Below, in pieces: positions 7,207 to 15,321 of a stretch of DNA of 32,026 nucleotides (position 1 is its first letter; the number at the start of each line of letters is the position of its first letter). The stretch is from Treponema sp. GTDB taxonomy: Bacteria > Spirochaetota > Spirochaetia > Treponematales > Breznakiellaceae. The position numbers and the translations under genes are program-made. The notes below the pieces were generated by a model. That model made no database searches and had not been told where the DNA came from. It saw only the letters and a list, made by a program, of their open reading frames with translations. The stretch lies in assembly GCA_031258265.1 (NCBI GenBank), contig JAIRNB010000028.1, positions 1 to 32,026 of the forward strand, given 5' to 3'.

Positions 7207-8291
7207 GCATCTCCCCACTGCCATTTTTCCTCGTCTATGGGGAGCCGTCCTTCCACCGGCGGCAGCGGATCAAATTTCTTATGCGGTTCGGTCTGATACC
7301 AGTAGGCTGTGGAGCTTATATCGTCGCGGCGGTGATTAGCGTGGCCATGTTCAATGGTGGCCCGGATAGATTTGGTAAACATGACGGGGTCCTGTATGTG
7401 GTAACGGTAATAACTGATCTTCCCCTTCCAGTTATCATCTCCCCCCAGAATAAGGCCGTGGTATGGGGCCGCGTAGCTCTGGGTGGGGCACCAGGCCATG
7501 TTCACGTAATCTTCCGTCCCTGTACCGTGCAGACGCGGAGGCCAGGGTTCCCCGTCAATAAAAAACATATCGTCCCCTTCTCCGGGCCAATCCCAAAGGG
7601 CGCTTTTCCCCAGGTTATGTATGTTAATATTGGCCCCCACATAGTGGCCGGCCCCCTCCGCTTCCATAAGAACGTAGTTATCCTTCCCGTCCCGGTTTTG
7701 CCCTCCAAAACAGTATTCCCGATGGTTTGAAAATTCTTCCGGTTCCCTTCCCCCGGTGGGGTTTTGCCGCCGCCACTGGGCATGGAAGCGCAGGGCGGAA
7801 TCGGGAAGGCCGGGCATTAGTTCATAGTCAACATAATAATAAACGATCAGGGTCGATTCACATTCGTTGGTGACGGTCAACAGGGCCCGCTCCGCAAAGG
7901 GCATGGGAAACCAGCAGTTAAGGGCCTTCCCGTCCTGGGGGCTCATCTGCAGGGGGGCGGACACAAAATTCCGCGTCATGCCGTGCCCCATACCAAAGAA
8001 ATCGCCGGCGGGCGCTTCGACGCTGGGGTTCTCCTCGTTATCCCAATAAAAGCGGAGGAGGGCCTTGCGGAGGGAATACTTTTCCTGGGTAAAGCCGTCG
8101 TTGGCAAGGGTCATCCAGATATGGGTAACAAGGCCGGCCCCCTTTATGTCCGCGATGGGCGCGGTATCCCCGCTTTTAATATATATCCGGTCATCATTTC
8201 CCCCGGTACGATCGTAGGAAGATTCCCTCATCCGTTTGGAATCCCGTTTCAGAAAAATGTTCGACAGGCCGGCGGTAGAAAATGTACCCAT
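7203..8291 (-). CDS. DUF2961 / GH172-like glycoside hydrolase
   Basis: The 362-residue protein has the DUF2961 double jelly-roll pattern: an N-terminal GLSNIFLKRDSKRMRESSYDRTGGN, GDFFGMGHG (about 97-104), and the conserved GTGTEDY (256-262), followed by an acidic ATIEHGHANH (311-320). Characterised GH172 enzymes act on D-fructofuranose or D-arabinofuranose linkages; E260 and E314 are candidate catalytic residues that alignment should confirm. There is no signal peptide, so it is probably cytoplasmic and acts on imported oligosaccharides. AGGGGAG precedes the ATG. It sits between the ABC permease genes and the GH183-like gene and is translationally coupled to the latter. Confidence 0.85.
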   Translation of the reverse strand: MGTFSTAGLSNIFLKRDSKRMRESSYDRTGGNDDRIYIKSGDTAPIADIKGAGLVTHIWMTLANDGFTQEKYSLRKALLRFYWDNEENPSVEAPAGDFFGMGHGMTRNFVSAPLQMSPQDGKALNCWFPMPFAERALLTVTNECESTLIVYYYVDYELMPGLPDSALRFHAQWRRQNPTGGREPEEFSNHREYCFGGQNRDGKDNYVLMEAEGAGHYVGANINIHNLGKSALWDWPGEGDDMFFIDGEPWPPRLHGTGTEDYVNMAWCPTQSYAAPYHGLILGGDDNWKGKISYYRYHIQDPVMFTKSIRATIEHGHANHRRDDISSTAYWYQTEPHKKFDPLPPVEGRLPIDEEKWQWGDA

Positions 8292-8336
8292 GTTTAAACT
8301 CCCCTTTTACTGGTTTTATGCCCGGTTTTACGGGCC

Positions 8337-9161
8337 CTATTTTAAGCCGGATAATACGACTCCGGCGACGATCCGTTTTTGAAAAACAAAGAACAACGCT
8401 ATTGGGGGCAGCACAATAACACAGCCCGCCGCCAGGACGGAACCGTAATTTGAGCTGTAAAAAGAACTATAGGACCGAACCACCTGCATAACCTGCATTA
8501 AATGGGGGCTGGATATGGTCATGGAGGGCCATATAAAACTATTCCAGTAGCCGGTAAAGGTCCCCGCCCCCATGACTACCATGGGGGCTACGCTCATGGG
8601 TACAAAGATAAACCAGAATATCCGGAATCTGGTACAGCCGTCAATGAGGGCGGCCTCTTCAAAACTGCCGGGGAGATTAAGAAAAAACTGGCGGAAAAAG
8701 AATATGCTGTAACCGGAAACCAGGCCGGGAAGAATAAGCACCCAGACGGTATCCAGCATCTTCAACTGATTCACCACCAGGAATGATGTTATCAATATGG
8801 CGATTCCCGGAACAAACATCGTGGAAATAGCGATGACCCAGAAAACTTTTTTAAGCTTGAACTCCAGCCGGGCAAAGGCATAGGCGGCCATCATATTGAG
8901 GAGCAGGGAAAGAACCACCGCCGATGAAGCCACGATAAAAGTAACCACCATGGCGTTGGGCAGGGGATAGGTTTTATTGTTGATCACGTTCTGGTAATTC
9001 GCCGGATCAAAGACCGATGGAAAAAACTTTAAGGGGATGGCGTAGATCTCCCGCCTGGTCTTAAAACTCGAAAGGACCATCCACAAAAAGGGGAAAAGGG
9101 CCAGGAATACCGCAACAAGACTGACAATATAGGCGGGTATTTTACCCGTTATTTTTTTCAC
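8337..9161 (-). CDS. Carbohydrate ABC transporter permease (CUT1, second subunit)
   Basis: The 274-residue membrane protein has about six hydrophobic segments. It shows the binding-protein-dependent permease loop EEAALIDGCTRFRIFWFIFVP, which contacts the ATPase, and a typical N-terminus with FPFLWMVLSSFKT. It would form the channel with the neighbouring permease and import a mono- or oligosaccharide. It starts four bases after the first permease and is followed by the GH172-like gene, with a small GC hairpin (GCCCG/CGGGC) near 8320 in the gap. No ATP-binding subunit is encoded in the window; treponemes may use a shared MsmK-type ATPase. Confidence 0.92.
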   Translation of the reverse strand: MKKITGKIPAYIVSLVAVFLALFPFLWMVLSSFKTRREIYAIPLKFFPSVFDPANYQNVINNKTYPLPNAMVVTFIVASSAVVLSLLLNMMAAYAFARLEFKLKKVFWVIAISTMFVPGIAILITSFLVVNQLKMLDTVWVLILPGLVSGYSIFFFRQFFLNLPGSFEEAALIDGCTRFRIFWFIFVPMSVAPMVVMGAGTFTGYWNSFIWPSMTISSPHLMQVMQVVRSYSSFYSSNYGSVLAAGCVIVLPPIALFFVFQKRIVAGVVLSGLK

Positions 9162-9165
9162 GACG

Positions 9166-10044
9166 TTACGCCTCCAGGGATTTCTCGGACCTGATGATTT
9201 TGAATATGACGGCGTTAACCGATGCGATAATAACCAGCATGATCAGGGCTCCGGCGATGGTATAGCCCAAGCCCTTATCAACATCCCGGTAGTTGTTGTA
9301 CAGGTACAACATGGGGGTAAGAGTCTGGCTGGCAGGTCCCCCGCCGGTCATCATATAGGGCAGGTCGAACATCTGCAGGGTTCCGGTGGTAAGGCTGATG
9401 CAGATAAGGATAAATATATTCTTCATCTGGGGGATGGTTATAAAAAGCATTTTGCCCAGGGCTCCCGCGCCGTCAATCGAAGCGGCGTCATAATATTCCT
9501 GGGGAATATTCACCAGGGCGGCATACATCAGGATCGTGTTTCCCCCCAGGCCTATCCATGCAGTAACGGCGCTGACGCTGAGAACCGCCAGAACCGGAGA
9601 ATTAAAAAAAGCGATCCGGTCAAAACCCAGGGCCCGCAGACTCTGGTTAATGATCCCGGCGTTGAAATTAAAGATAAAATTGAAGATCAGGGCAACGGCT
9701 ATCCCCGACACAATGCCGGGGATATACAGAACGGTTTTTGAAAAATCCGCCCATGTCCGGGGAAGAATCTTTAGGATATTGGACAGTAAAAACGAGAAGA
9801 ACATCATCCCCGGCACGATAATACATACAAATTTTCCCGCGTTGATCAGGGACTGGCGGAACAGCGTGGTCTTAAGGATGATGCTGAAATTCCGCAGGCC
9901 AACAAATGTGGAGTCCTGGTAAAAGGACACGTTAAAAAAACTATACCGCAGGGCCATGAACAGCGGAGCGATAACAAACACCAGCAAAAAAAGTAAAGCC
10001 GGAGATGCCATCGCGTAGGCGGTAAGCGAGTCCCTGTTTTTCAT
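9166..10044 (-). CDS. Carbohydrate ABC transporter permease (CUT1, first subunit)
   Basis: The 292-residue protein has about six transmembrane segments and the EAA-type loop YYDAASIDGAGALGKMLF followed by ITIP. The N-terminal MKNRDSLTAYAMASPALLFL is typical of MalF/UgpA-type permeases. The ATG at 10044 is preceded by GGAGG. The frame is open further upstream, but that extension overlaps the binding-protein gene and is not membrane-like. It pairs with the permease at 8337-9161. Confidence 0.92.
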   Translation of the reverse strand: MKNRDSLTAYAMASPALLFLLVFVIAPLFMALRYSFFNVSFYQDSTFVGLRNFSIILKTTLFRQSLINAGKFVCIIVPGMMFFSFLLSNILKILPRTWADFSKTVLYIPGIVSGIAVALIFNFIFNFNAGIINQSLRALGFDRIAFFNSPVLAVLSVSAVTAWIGLGGNTILMYAALVNIPQEYYDAASIDGAGALGKMLFITIPQMKNIFILICISLTTGTLQMFDLPYMMTGGGPASQTLTPMLYLYNNYRDVDKGLGYTIAGALIMLVIIASVNAVIFKIIRSEKSLEA

Positions 10045-10069
10045 ACATACCTCCGGCTTCTTTGGGAAC

Positions 10070-11374
10070 CTACTTGCCGGGATTCTTTCCCGCCAGCTCA
10101 TTGTTCTTGATAATTTCGCTGATAGTCTTCGCGGCCTCCTCCGCGGCGGCATCAACGGATACCCCGTTGATGGCTACATTTTCAAACATGGTGGCCACCG
10201 CCACGGAAATATCCCATGGGTATACCGGCTCGGGTATGGCCCGGGAGGCGACATAGGCGATGGGCTCCGCCCAGGCCGCATCCCCGGCGGCATGGGCGGC
10301 GATATACTCGTCCACGCTTTTCCGGGGAGAGGATTTTGAATACTGGGCTATCTCAAAAAATTCCGCCGGAATAGACGGGTCGTCCCCCAAAAGCCAGTAG
10401 ATATAATCGGCCATGGCCTTCTCATGGCTTGTCTTTGCGTCGATCACAAAAGTCCAGCCGCCGTTGGTGGCGGTGGGTTTATCCTGGTTTCCGTCCTTTG
10501 TGGGGACCGGAGCCACGGCGAAAAGTTCCGCCATTTCAGGATGATCATTGATGATTCCCGCAACTCCCCAGGAGCCGCAGATCTGCATCGCCACATAACC
10601 CAGCCCGAAGGGCTCAATATTCGTGTAGCCCGACAGGGACTGTTCCGGTACCACCCCTTCCGCGTACAGACGCCTGTAGAAATTCGCCAATTCCTTGTAA
10701 TTATTGTCGATAAGCGGGGCATCCCAGTTGTCGTTTATCGCCAGGTGGCCGGAAACCGCGTATTGGGCCCCCCAGGTACACCAGCCAAAGGCCCCAAAAT
10801 CGCCGATAGCCAGGCCGTACATATCCCTGGTACCCAATTTTTTACCGTATTCGATAAGCTCGTCCCAGGTCCTGGGGGGCCGGGTAAGGCCGGCCTTTTC
10901 AAAGAGATCTTTCCGGTAAAAAAGGACCGCCGACGGCTCCACAAGCTGGGGATATGCGTACACCTTGCCGTCAAAGGTAACCATGGACTTTACATTATCA
11001 TGAATATCGTCCAGGGCCGGCTGGGGGACCAGGCCGTTAAGGGGCATCAGCTCGCCCCGGACTACGCCGCCGCGGATATTGTTGTAGGCGATAACATAGC
11101 CATCGGGGGCGGTACCGGAGGCGATGGCCGCGGTCATCCGTTCGGTCCAGGCGTCACCGGTGATAAATTCCTGATTCACCCGGTATCCCCTGTTCAGGGC
11201 GTTGTACTGTTCCGCCTTTTTTTCAAAGTACTCTACATTCCAGGTCTCAAACACCTGGTTCCAGAAGCTGAACTCTTCTACCTGGACGGTAGTGGAGGAC
11301 CCTCCCCCCCGCTTGCATCCGCAGAACACCGCGATAATGCCCAGGGCCAGAAAAAACCTTACGCCAATTTTCAT
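10070..11374 (-). CDS. Extracellular solute-binding lipoprotein (family 1), sugar ABC importer
   Basis: The 434-residue protein has a signal peptide MKIGVRFFLALGIIAVFCGC with the likely lipid-attached Cys20. The mature part has the two-lobed family 1 pattern, including VKSMVTFDGKVYAYPQLVEPSAVLFYRKDLFEKAGL-type hinge and pocket elements and a C-terminal region with WTFVIDAKTSHEKAMADY. It would capture a saccharide outside the membrane and deliver it to the two permeases. Its start codon shares one base with the stop of the DUF6259-like gene, and the gap to the permease is 25 bases. Its ligand is unknown. Confidence 0.92.
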   Translation of the reverse strand: MKIGVRFFLALGIIAVFCGCKRGGGSSTTVQVEEFSFWNQVFETWNVEYFEKKAEQYNALNRGYRVNQEFITGDAWTERMTAAIASGTAPDGYVIAYNNIRGGVVRGELMPLNGLVPQPALDDIHDNVKSMVTFDGKVYAYPQLVEPSAVLFYRKDLFEKAGLTRPPRTWDELIEYGKKLGTRDMYGLAIGDFGAFGWCTWGAQYAVSGHLAINDNWDAPLIDNNYKELANFYRRLYAEGVVPEQSLSGYTNIEPFGLGYVAMQICGSWGVAGIINDHPEMAELFAVAPVPTKDGNQDKPTATNGGWTFVIDAKTSHEKAMADYIYWLLGDDPSIPAEFFEIAQYSKSSPRKSVDEYIAAHAAGDAAWAEPIAYVASRAIPEPVYPWDISVAVATMFENVAINGVSVDAAAEEAAKTISEIIKNNELAGKNPGK

Positions 11375-13611
11375 TATTTTTCTCCTCCTATGTTTTTTTC
11401 AGGTTCAACAAACCTGTTAAATACCATGGTTTCCAGGGGCGCCATGTTTAGTTTTACTGTGCCCGCAGGGACGGGAGGCATGGGGGTCTCATCCGGGCAG
11501 CCGGGATTCTTAACCGCCTCCCAGGCTCCGCCGCCGGACAAAAGAATTTCCGCCTCCTCGTGAAAAAGGGAAGTGTTCACCACATAGAGAACCTCTTTGC
11601 CCTCGAAACAGTAACCCTGGCCCAGCACCGCATCCAAAAGAACAATCCCCCGGTCTCCCTGTTCCCCCGATGCAAGGCCATGGTTGTACATATAGTAGCC
11701 GCGGTAAATTCTCCTGCATCGAATTTCGGGAGTCTTCAACATTCGGCCATAGATAAGCGGGGCCCCATGAACGCCAAGGCGCAGCCGGGCGCATTTCCCG
11801 GTGAACTTCGCCGGTCCCGGATCATAGGCAAAGCCCTGGGGTAAAAAATGGTAATAGTGTTCCTCCGGCTTGTTGGTCTTTCCGCCGATCCATTCCATTT
11901 CGCTGTATTCAAGGTTGATCTCAAAAATACCGCCCCACAGATAGGTCTTTGCGATGCTGTGATAAATAATGTCCCCCGTTTCAGCGGTGAATTTACCCCA
12001 GCCATCACAGCGCAGGGGGGCGTATTCACTGTAGACATACTGAAAAAGCGGTATAACCCTGGCCTTATTTTGGCGGATCAGTTTCCGCAGGGGCCAGAAT
12101 TCCAGCGCCGAGTTCGGCTGGGCATTGGCCCGGGCCTGGTAGTAATCAACTTCCCCGATAAGCGTCTCGTTGATCATCTCCGTGCCGATGGGAACATAGG
12201 CCCCCTTTTTCCCGGCCATGGCCTCCTTGGTTTCCCGGTAGATCCGCCGGTAGGCCCCGGTCATCTCCGCCCCCGCGCCGGGGGCATGGCCGTGGTCCCC
12301 CGACATACAGGTTTTAATGATATTATTGGCGGAAATATCGTAGTACAGGGCGTCGCAGCCCGATTCCTCCACAAGCCGCGCGTCCCGCCTTACATGGAGG
12401 TCCCGGGCGTATTCGGTCAGGGGACAGAGCATGTTAAACGTGTATTTATCCACCGATTTCGGCCGATCCGGCCATGCCTGCAGATTTTTCCTAATAAGTT
12501 CCGCGTCTGTTTTATCCACGGCGGTGAGGAAATCAAATTCAAAGGGGGCGAAATGATCCCCCTGACGCCGGATACACTCGATATTTTTCCGGCTGAAACG
12601 GGCGGGAAACCAGCCGCCGTATCCACCGGGGAGTGAGTTGTAGAAGTTCTGATCCACCCGCGGCCAGTCGGGGCCCAGGATATGAAAAAGGGGACTCCCA
12701 ATATCCCGGCGGTAACGCTCTATCCAGAGGCTCCGGTCATGGGAGGCGTCAATACCAAAGGTAACCGCCCCCGTTTCCCCGGTAAGCCATTTAGCGGCCC
12801 CGCCGCGCTCCGCCAGCCTCCCCTTTTCGCACCAGGGCTGCCGTAGAGCCCAGGACCTGTATATACCGGCGCAGCTTTCCCAGCGTCCTTCCCGCAGGGG
12901 GACAAGCGCAAAATCCCAGTCTTGCTCCAGCCCTTTTCCCTTGCCCGTATCTTCATAACCGTATATCTGGCTGGCCCGGAGCTTCCCCCCTTGTTTGTAA
13001 AAGTTAAGCCACTTCTGCCGCCCCCCGCCGTCACGGGCAGTAAAAAACAAACCGGGGCCCCCCTTCATGTAATAGGCGAAAAACTGCATGGCCGCGCCGG
13101 AAAAACTCTCCGGGTAAGGCATGTAGCGCAGCCCCCCGCCCCCATCCTCAAAATTTTCCAGGGGTGAGTCGATCTCTATCCCCGTAGCCCAGGGGTGAAT
13201 CAACTGATGAATACCGCCGCCAAAACGGGAAATGCCATCTATAACCGGATATTCCAGCGAATAGACGATCCCGTCCCCCCGGTTCTCCACGGAAGACCGG
13301 AAAACAAGCCCCCCCGCCCCCAGGCTCAGACGCGCATGGATACTCAAGCCCCCCGCAAGAGTCCAGGAGAAAAGGGTCCCCGCCTCCCCAGGGGAAGGAG
13401 AGACGGGGGAAGGAGAAACAGAAAAACACTCAAAGGCGGAACAGAGTCCAGCCCCCCCGGCCTCCCCGCCGCGCTCAAGGAGAAAAGGGACATCCAGAGA
13501 ATTTTTAAGGTACTCCACAGCGGAACTGTCATCGGAAAAGGACAATAGAACCCCGGTACTTTTATCAAAAACCGCCCGGAGGGTTCCGCTCTTTAGTTCT
13601 ATTACCGTCAC
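11374..13611 (-). CDS. DUF6259-like putative glycoside hydrolase
   Basis: From the GTG at 13611 the protein has 745 residues. The N-terminal third is beta-rich and begins VTVIELKSGTLRAVFDKSTG. The middle looks like a TIM barrel, with GCDALYYDIS (about 419-428, D425) and IGTEMINE (475-482, E478 and E482) as candidate catalytic acids. A beta-rich C-terminal domain follows. There is no signal peptide. The pattern resembles DUF6259 proteins, whose activity I do not know. A TTG at 13698 is an upstream alternative, but GTG 13611 sits six bases after a -10-like CATCAT, itself 18 bases from a perfect TTGACA. Co-transcription with the binding protein ties it to the imported sugar. SPSPVSPSP is a low-complexity insert near residue 70. 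Confidence 0.6.
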   Translation of the reverse strand: MTVIELKSGTLRAVFDKSTGVLLSFSDDSSAVEYLKNSLDVPFLLERGGEAGGAGLCSAFECFSVSPSPVSPSPGEAGTLFSWTLAGGLSIHARLSLGAGGLVFRSSVENRGDGIVYSLEYPVIDGISRFGGGIHQLIHPWATGIEIDSPLENFEDGGGGLRYMPYPESFSGAAMQFFAYYMKGGPGLFFTARDGGGRQKWLNFYKQGGKLRASQIYGYEDTGKGKGLEQDWDFALVPLREGRWESCAGIYRSWALRQPWCEKGRLAERGGAAKWLTGETGAVTFGIDASHDRSLWIERYRRDIGSPLFHILGPDWPRVDQNFYNSLPGGYGGWFPARFSRKNIECIRRQGDHFAPFEFDFLTAVDKTDAELIRKNLQAWPDRPKSVDKYTFNMLCPLTEYARDLHVRRDARLVEESGCDALYYDISANNIIKTCMSGDHGHAPGAGAEMTGAYRRIYRETKEAMAGKKGAYVPIGTEMINETLIGEVDYYQARANAQPNSALEFWPLRKLIRQNKARVIPLFQYVYSEYAPLRCDGWGKFTAETGDIIYHSIAKTYLWGGIFEINLEYSEMEWIGGKTNKPEEHYYHFLPQGFAYDPGPAKFTGKCARLRLGVHGAPLIYGRMLKTPEIRCRRIYRGYYMYNHGLASGEQGDRGIVLLDAVLGQGYCFEGKEVLYVVNTSLFHEEAEILLSGGGAWEAVKNPGCPDETPMPPVPAGTVKLNMAPLETMVFNRFVEPEKNIGGEK

Positions 13612-13647
13612 GGTAACATGATGGAACGGGAATTTTGGGACTGTCAA
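13612..13647 (-). promoter_or_regulatory. Promoter of the DUF6259-like gene (leaderless geometry)
   Basis: On the minus strand TTGACA (13647-13642), an 18-base spacer, CATCAT (13623-13618) and GTTACC lead straight to the GTG at 13611. No Shine-Dalgarno is present. The -35 is a perfect consensus; the -10 matches four of six bases. Confidence 0.45.
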
Positions 13648-13807
13648 TAAAAACCCACTAATTTCCCGGTTTCGGTTTATGGCATCACAGTTTTTCAATA
13701 CAATACTGCTGACAAGCCATAGAGGGGCATATACGGCCGAATTTTAAGTTTTGTTACCAGGCTGTCCGGCAGCCAAAACACACGAAACAAAATTCCAAAT
13801 CCCGCGA

Positions 13808-14206
13808 GACGCGCGCACTGCGCGCACTGCCCCGGTTAAAACCGGGGCGCATTGGTAAATTTTGGGGTATTTTCTGGCGCTAAGCCATGCCGCATTGTCA
13901 AATAGACAAGCTGCGCTTGCCTGCCGCGGGCTCAGCTAAAGCTGGGGCGCATTGCCCAATATCTGGGGAATCACTGGCGCTATGCGGTTCCGCATTTGTT
14001 AATATACAGCCTGGCCGGCAGGATGCCGGCTGTAAGGAATTTCTACGTTTTTGCAAAGCAAAAACGTAAAGCTAAAAAATGGCAGGGATGCCATTTTTTA
14101 GCAGCGCAAGGGATTGGAGGGGCCCGAAGGGGCCACCGCAGTCCCGCAGGGACGAGGAGGCCGGAGCCCCGGAAAGCCCGGTCCCCGCGAAGCGGGGATG
14201 CGCCCA
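13808..14206 (+). repeat. Modular intergenic repeat, copy B (with internal duplication)
   Basis: The block contains the family landmarks: CGCGCACTGCC, a CCGGTTAAAACCGG hairpin, GGCGCATT, TGGCGCTATGCGG, AATATACAGCC, the 11-bp hairpin TACGTTTTTGC/GCAAAAACGTA (14044-14068), the 14-bp terminator-like hairpin at 14071-14102, GCGCAAGGGATTGGAGGGG, and the terminal CCCGGTCCCCGC with GGGGATGCGCCC. The first part is duplicated: GGGGCGCATT followed by TGGCGCTA occurs twice about 75-85 bp apart (near 13845 and 13940), with divergent spacers. It separates the DUF6259-like gene from the regulator. No protein is encoded. Confidence 0.8.
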
Positions 14207-14228
14207 TAGAAACTCGACATTTGGCCTG

Positions 14229-15230
14229 TTATATCTTCCGCTGGAGGGGGACCGGATACGCGCCGGTTTCCAGTTTGGTGATAAGAATTTTGCAGAGCTC
14301 CGCCCCCAGGGTAAAGAAAGAGGGGGCCACCCTTTTTACCGGGCTTAGGCCCTTGTAGTGGAAAAGATCCTCCTCGCAGTCGTAAACAAGGAAATTATCG
14401 TTTTTTACCCTGATCTCATGCTGGATAAATTTCGCCGCCACAATATAATTCGCGGAAAAATCCACCGAAAAAACCGCGCAGCGGGAATCAAAGTTGTTAA
14501 AAAAAGAATCCAGGGCATTCATGGCCCCAAATTCCGTTAGACAGACATACTTTATACTGCCGGAAAAATCCTTTACCGCGTCGTACAGGCCCTCGAAGCG
14601 GCGGTTCTTCCTCTGCGGGTAATAGCCGGCCACCAGAATCCTGCGGTATCCATTATCCAGAAAAATCCGCCCCGCCTCCCCGGCATGCCGGTAATTATTG
14701 GTCTGTACCACCGGGAGGCCGGGAAACTCATCGGGAATAATATCCGCCGCTATATCCAGCCCCTCCCTCATGACGTGGTAGAAAGGAAGCGCCGAATTAC
14801 TAAAATAAAGGGCGATGATGCCGTTGACATTCAGGGACAAAAGGTATTCCCCGAAACGGAGGGAACAGGTATCAATGTTGGGGAGTTCCTCAAAACTGAC
14901 GTTTATGCCCTTCTCCCCGGCGGTCTCCCGGATTCCCTTGAAGAAAGCCCGGTTAAAACGGGTATCCTCCCGGGCGGACACCACCGCTATTCTATAATCC
15001 CCCGCCTTTCCCAAAGGACGGACAGATTTTACCGTGATGCCGGCCCGCTGTTTTACGGAGAGGCAGCCCAGCTCTTCGAGTTTTTTCACCGCCCGCTGGG
15101 CGGTCTGGACGCTTACCTGAAATTTTTCCGCCAGTTTTCTAACGGAAAGGTACTTGGAACCCTCGGAATAGTGATTCTCCAGATCCCGTTTTACCGTGTT
15201 GAAAAATTCGTCAAAGATTTTTCTGGGCAT
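14229..15230 (-). CDS. GntR-family regulator with LacI-type sugar-binding domain
   Basis: The 333-residue protein has an N-terminal winged helix (about 1-70) with YLSVRKLAEKFQVSVQTAQRAVKKLEEL, the GntR recognition pattern, and a periplasmic-binding-protein-like sensor domain from about residue 78 (YRIAVVSAREDTRFNRAFF; later NGYRRILVAGYYPQR). Proteins of this architecture bind a sugar and control nearby transport and hydrolase genes, so it is the likely local regulator of the saccharide island at 5908-13611. The ATG at 15230 lacks a Shine-Dalgarno and sits six bases after a -10-like hexamer. The 3' end abuts repeat copy B. Confidence 0.88.
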   Translation of the reverse strand: MPRKIFDEFFNTVKRDLENHYSEGSKYLSVRKLAEKFQVSVQTAQRAVKKLEELGCLSVKQRAGITVKSVRPLGKAGDYRIAVVSAREDTRFNRAFFKGIRETAGEKGINVSFEELPNIDTCSLRFGEYLLSLNVNGIIALYFSNSALPFYHVMREGLDIAADIIPDEFPGLPVVQTNNYRHAGEAGRIFLDNGYRRILVAGYYPQRKNRRFEGLYDAVKDFSGSIKYVCLTEFGAMNALDSFFNNFDSRCAVFSVDFSANYIVAAKFIQHEIRVKNDNFLVYDCEEDLFHYKGLSPVKRVAPSFFTLGAELCKILITKLETGAYPVPLQRKI

Positions 15231-15236
15231 GGCTTA

Positions 15237-15265
15237 TGTGTAATCGAAATCCCCGCCTTTCGCAA
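15237..15265 (-). promoter_or_regulatory. Promoter of the GntR-type regulator gene (leaderless geometry)
   Basis: TTGCGA (15265-15260), a 17-base spacer and TACACA (15242-15237) are followed by six bases and the ATG at 15230. The -10 is weak. A related direct repeat TTGCGGGAA / TTGCGAAAG overlaps the -35 and could be an operator. Confidence 0.35.
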
Positions 15266-15321
15266 CTATTTCCCGCAATAGAAAAAATAGCGTCCGGCGC
15301 CGCACTCTGCCCCGCGGAGGC

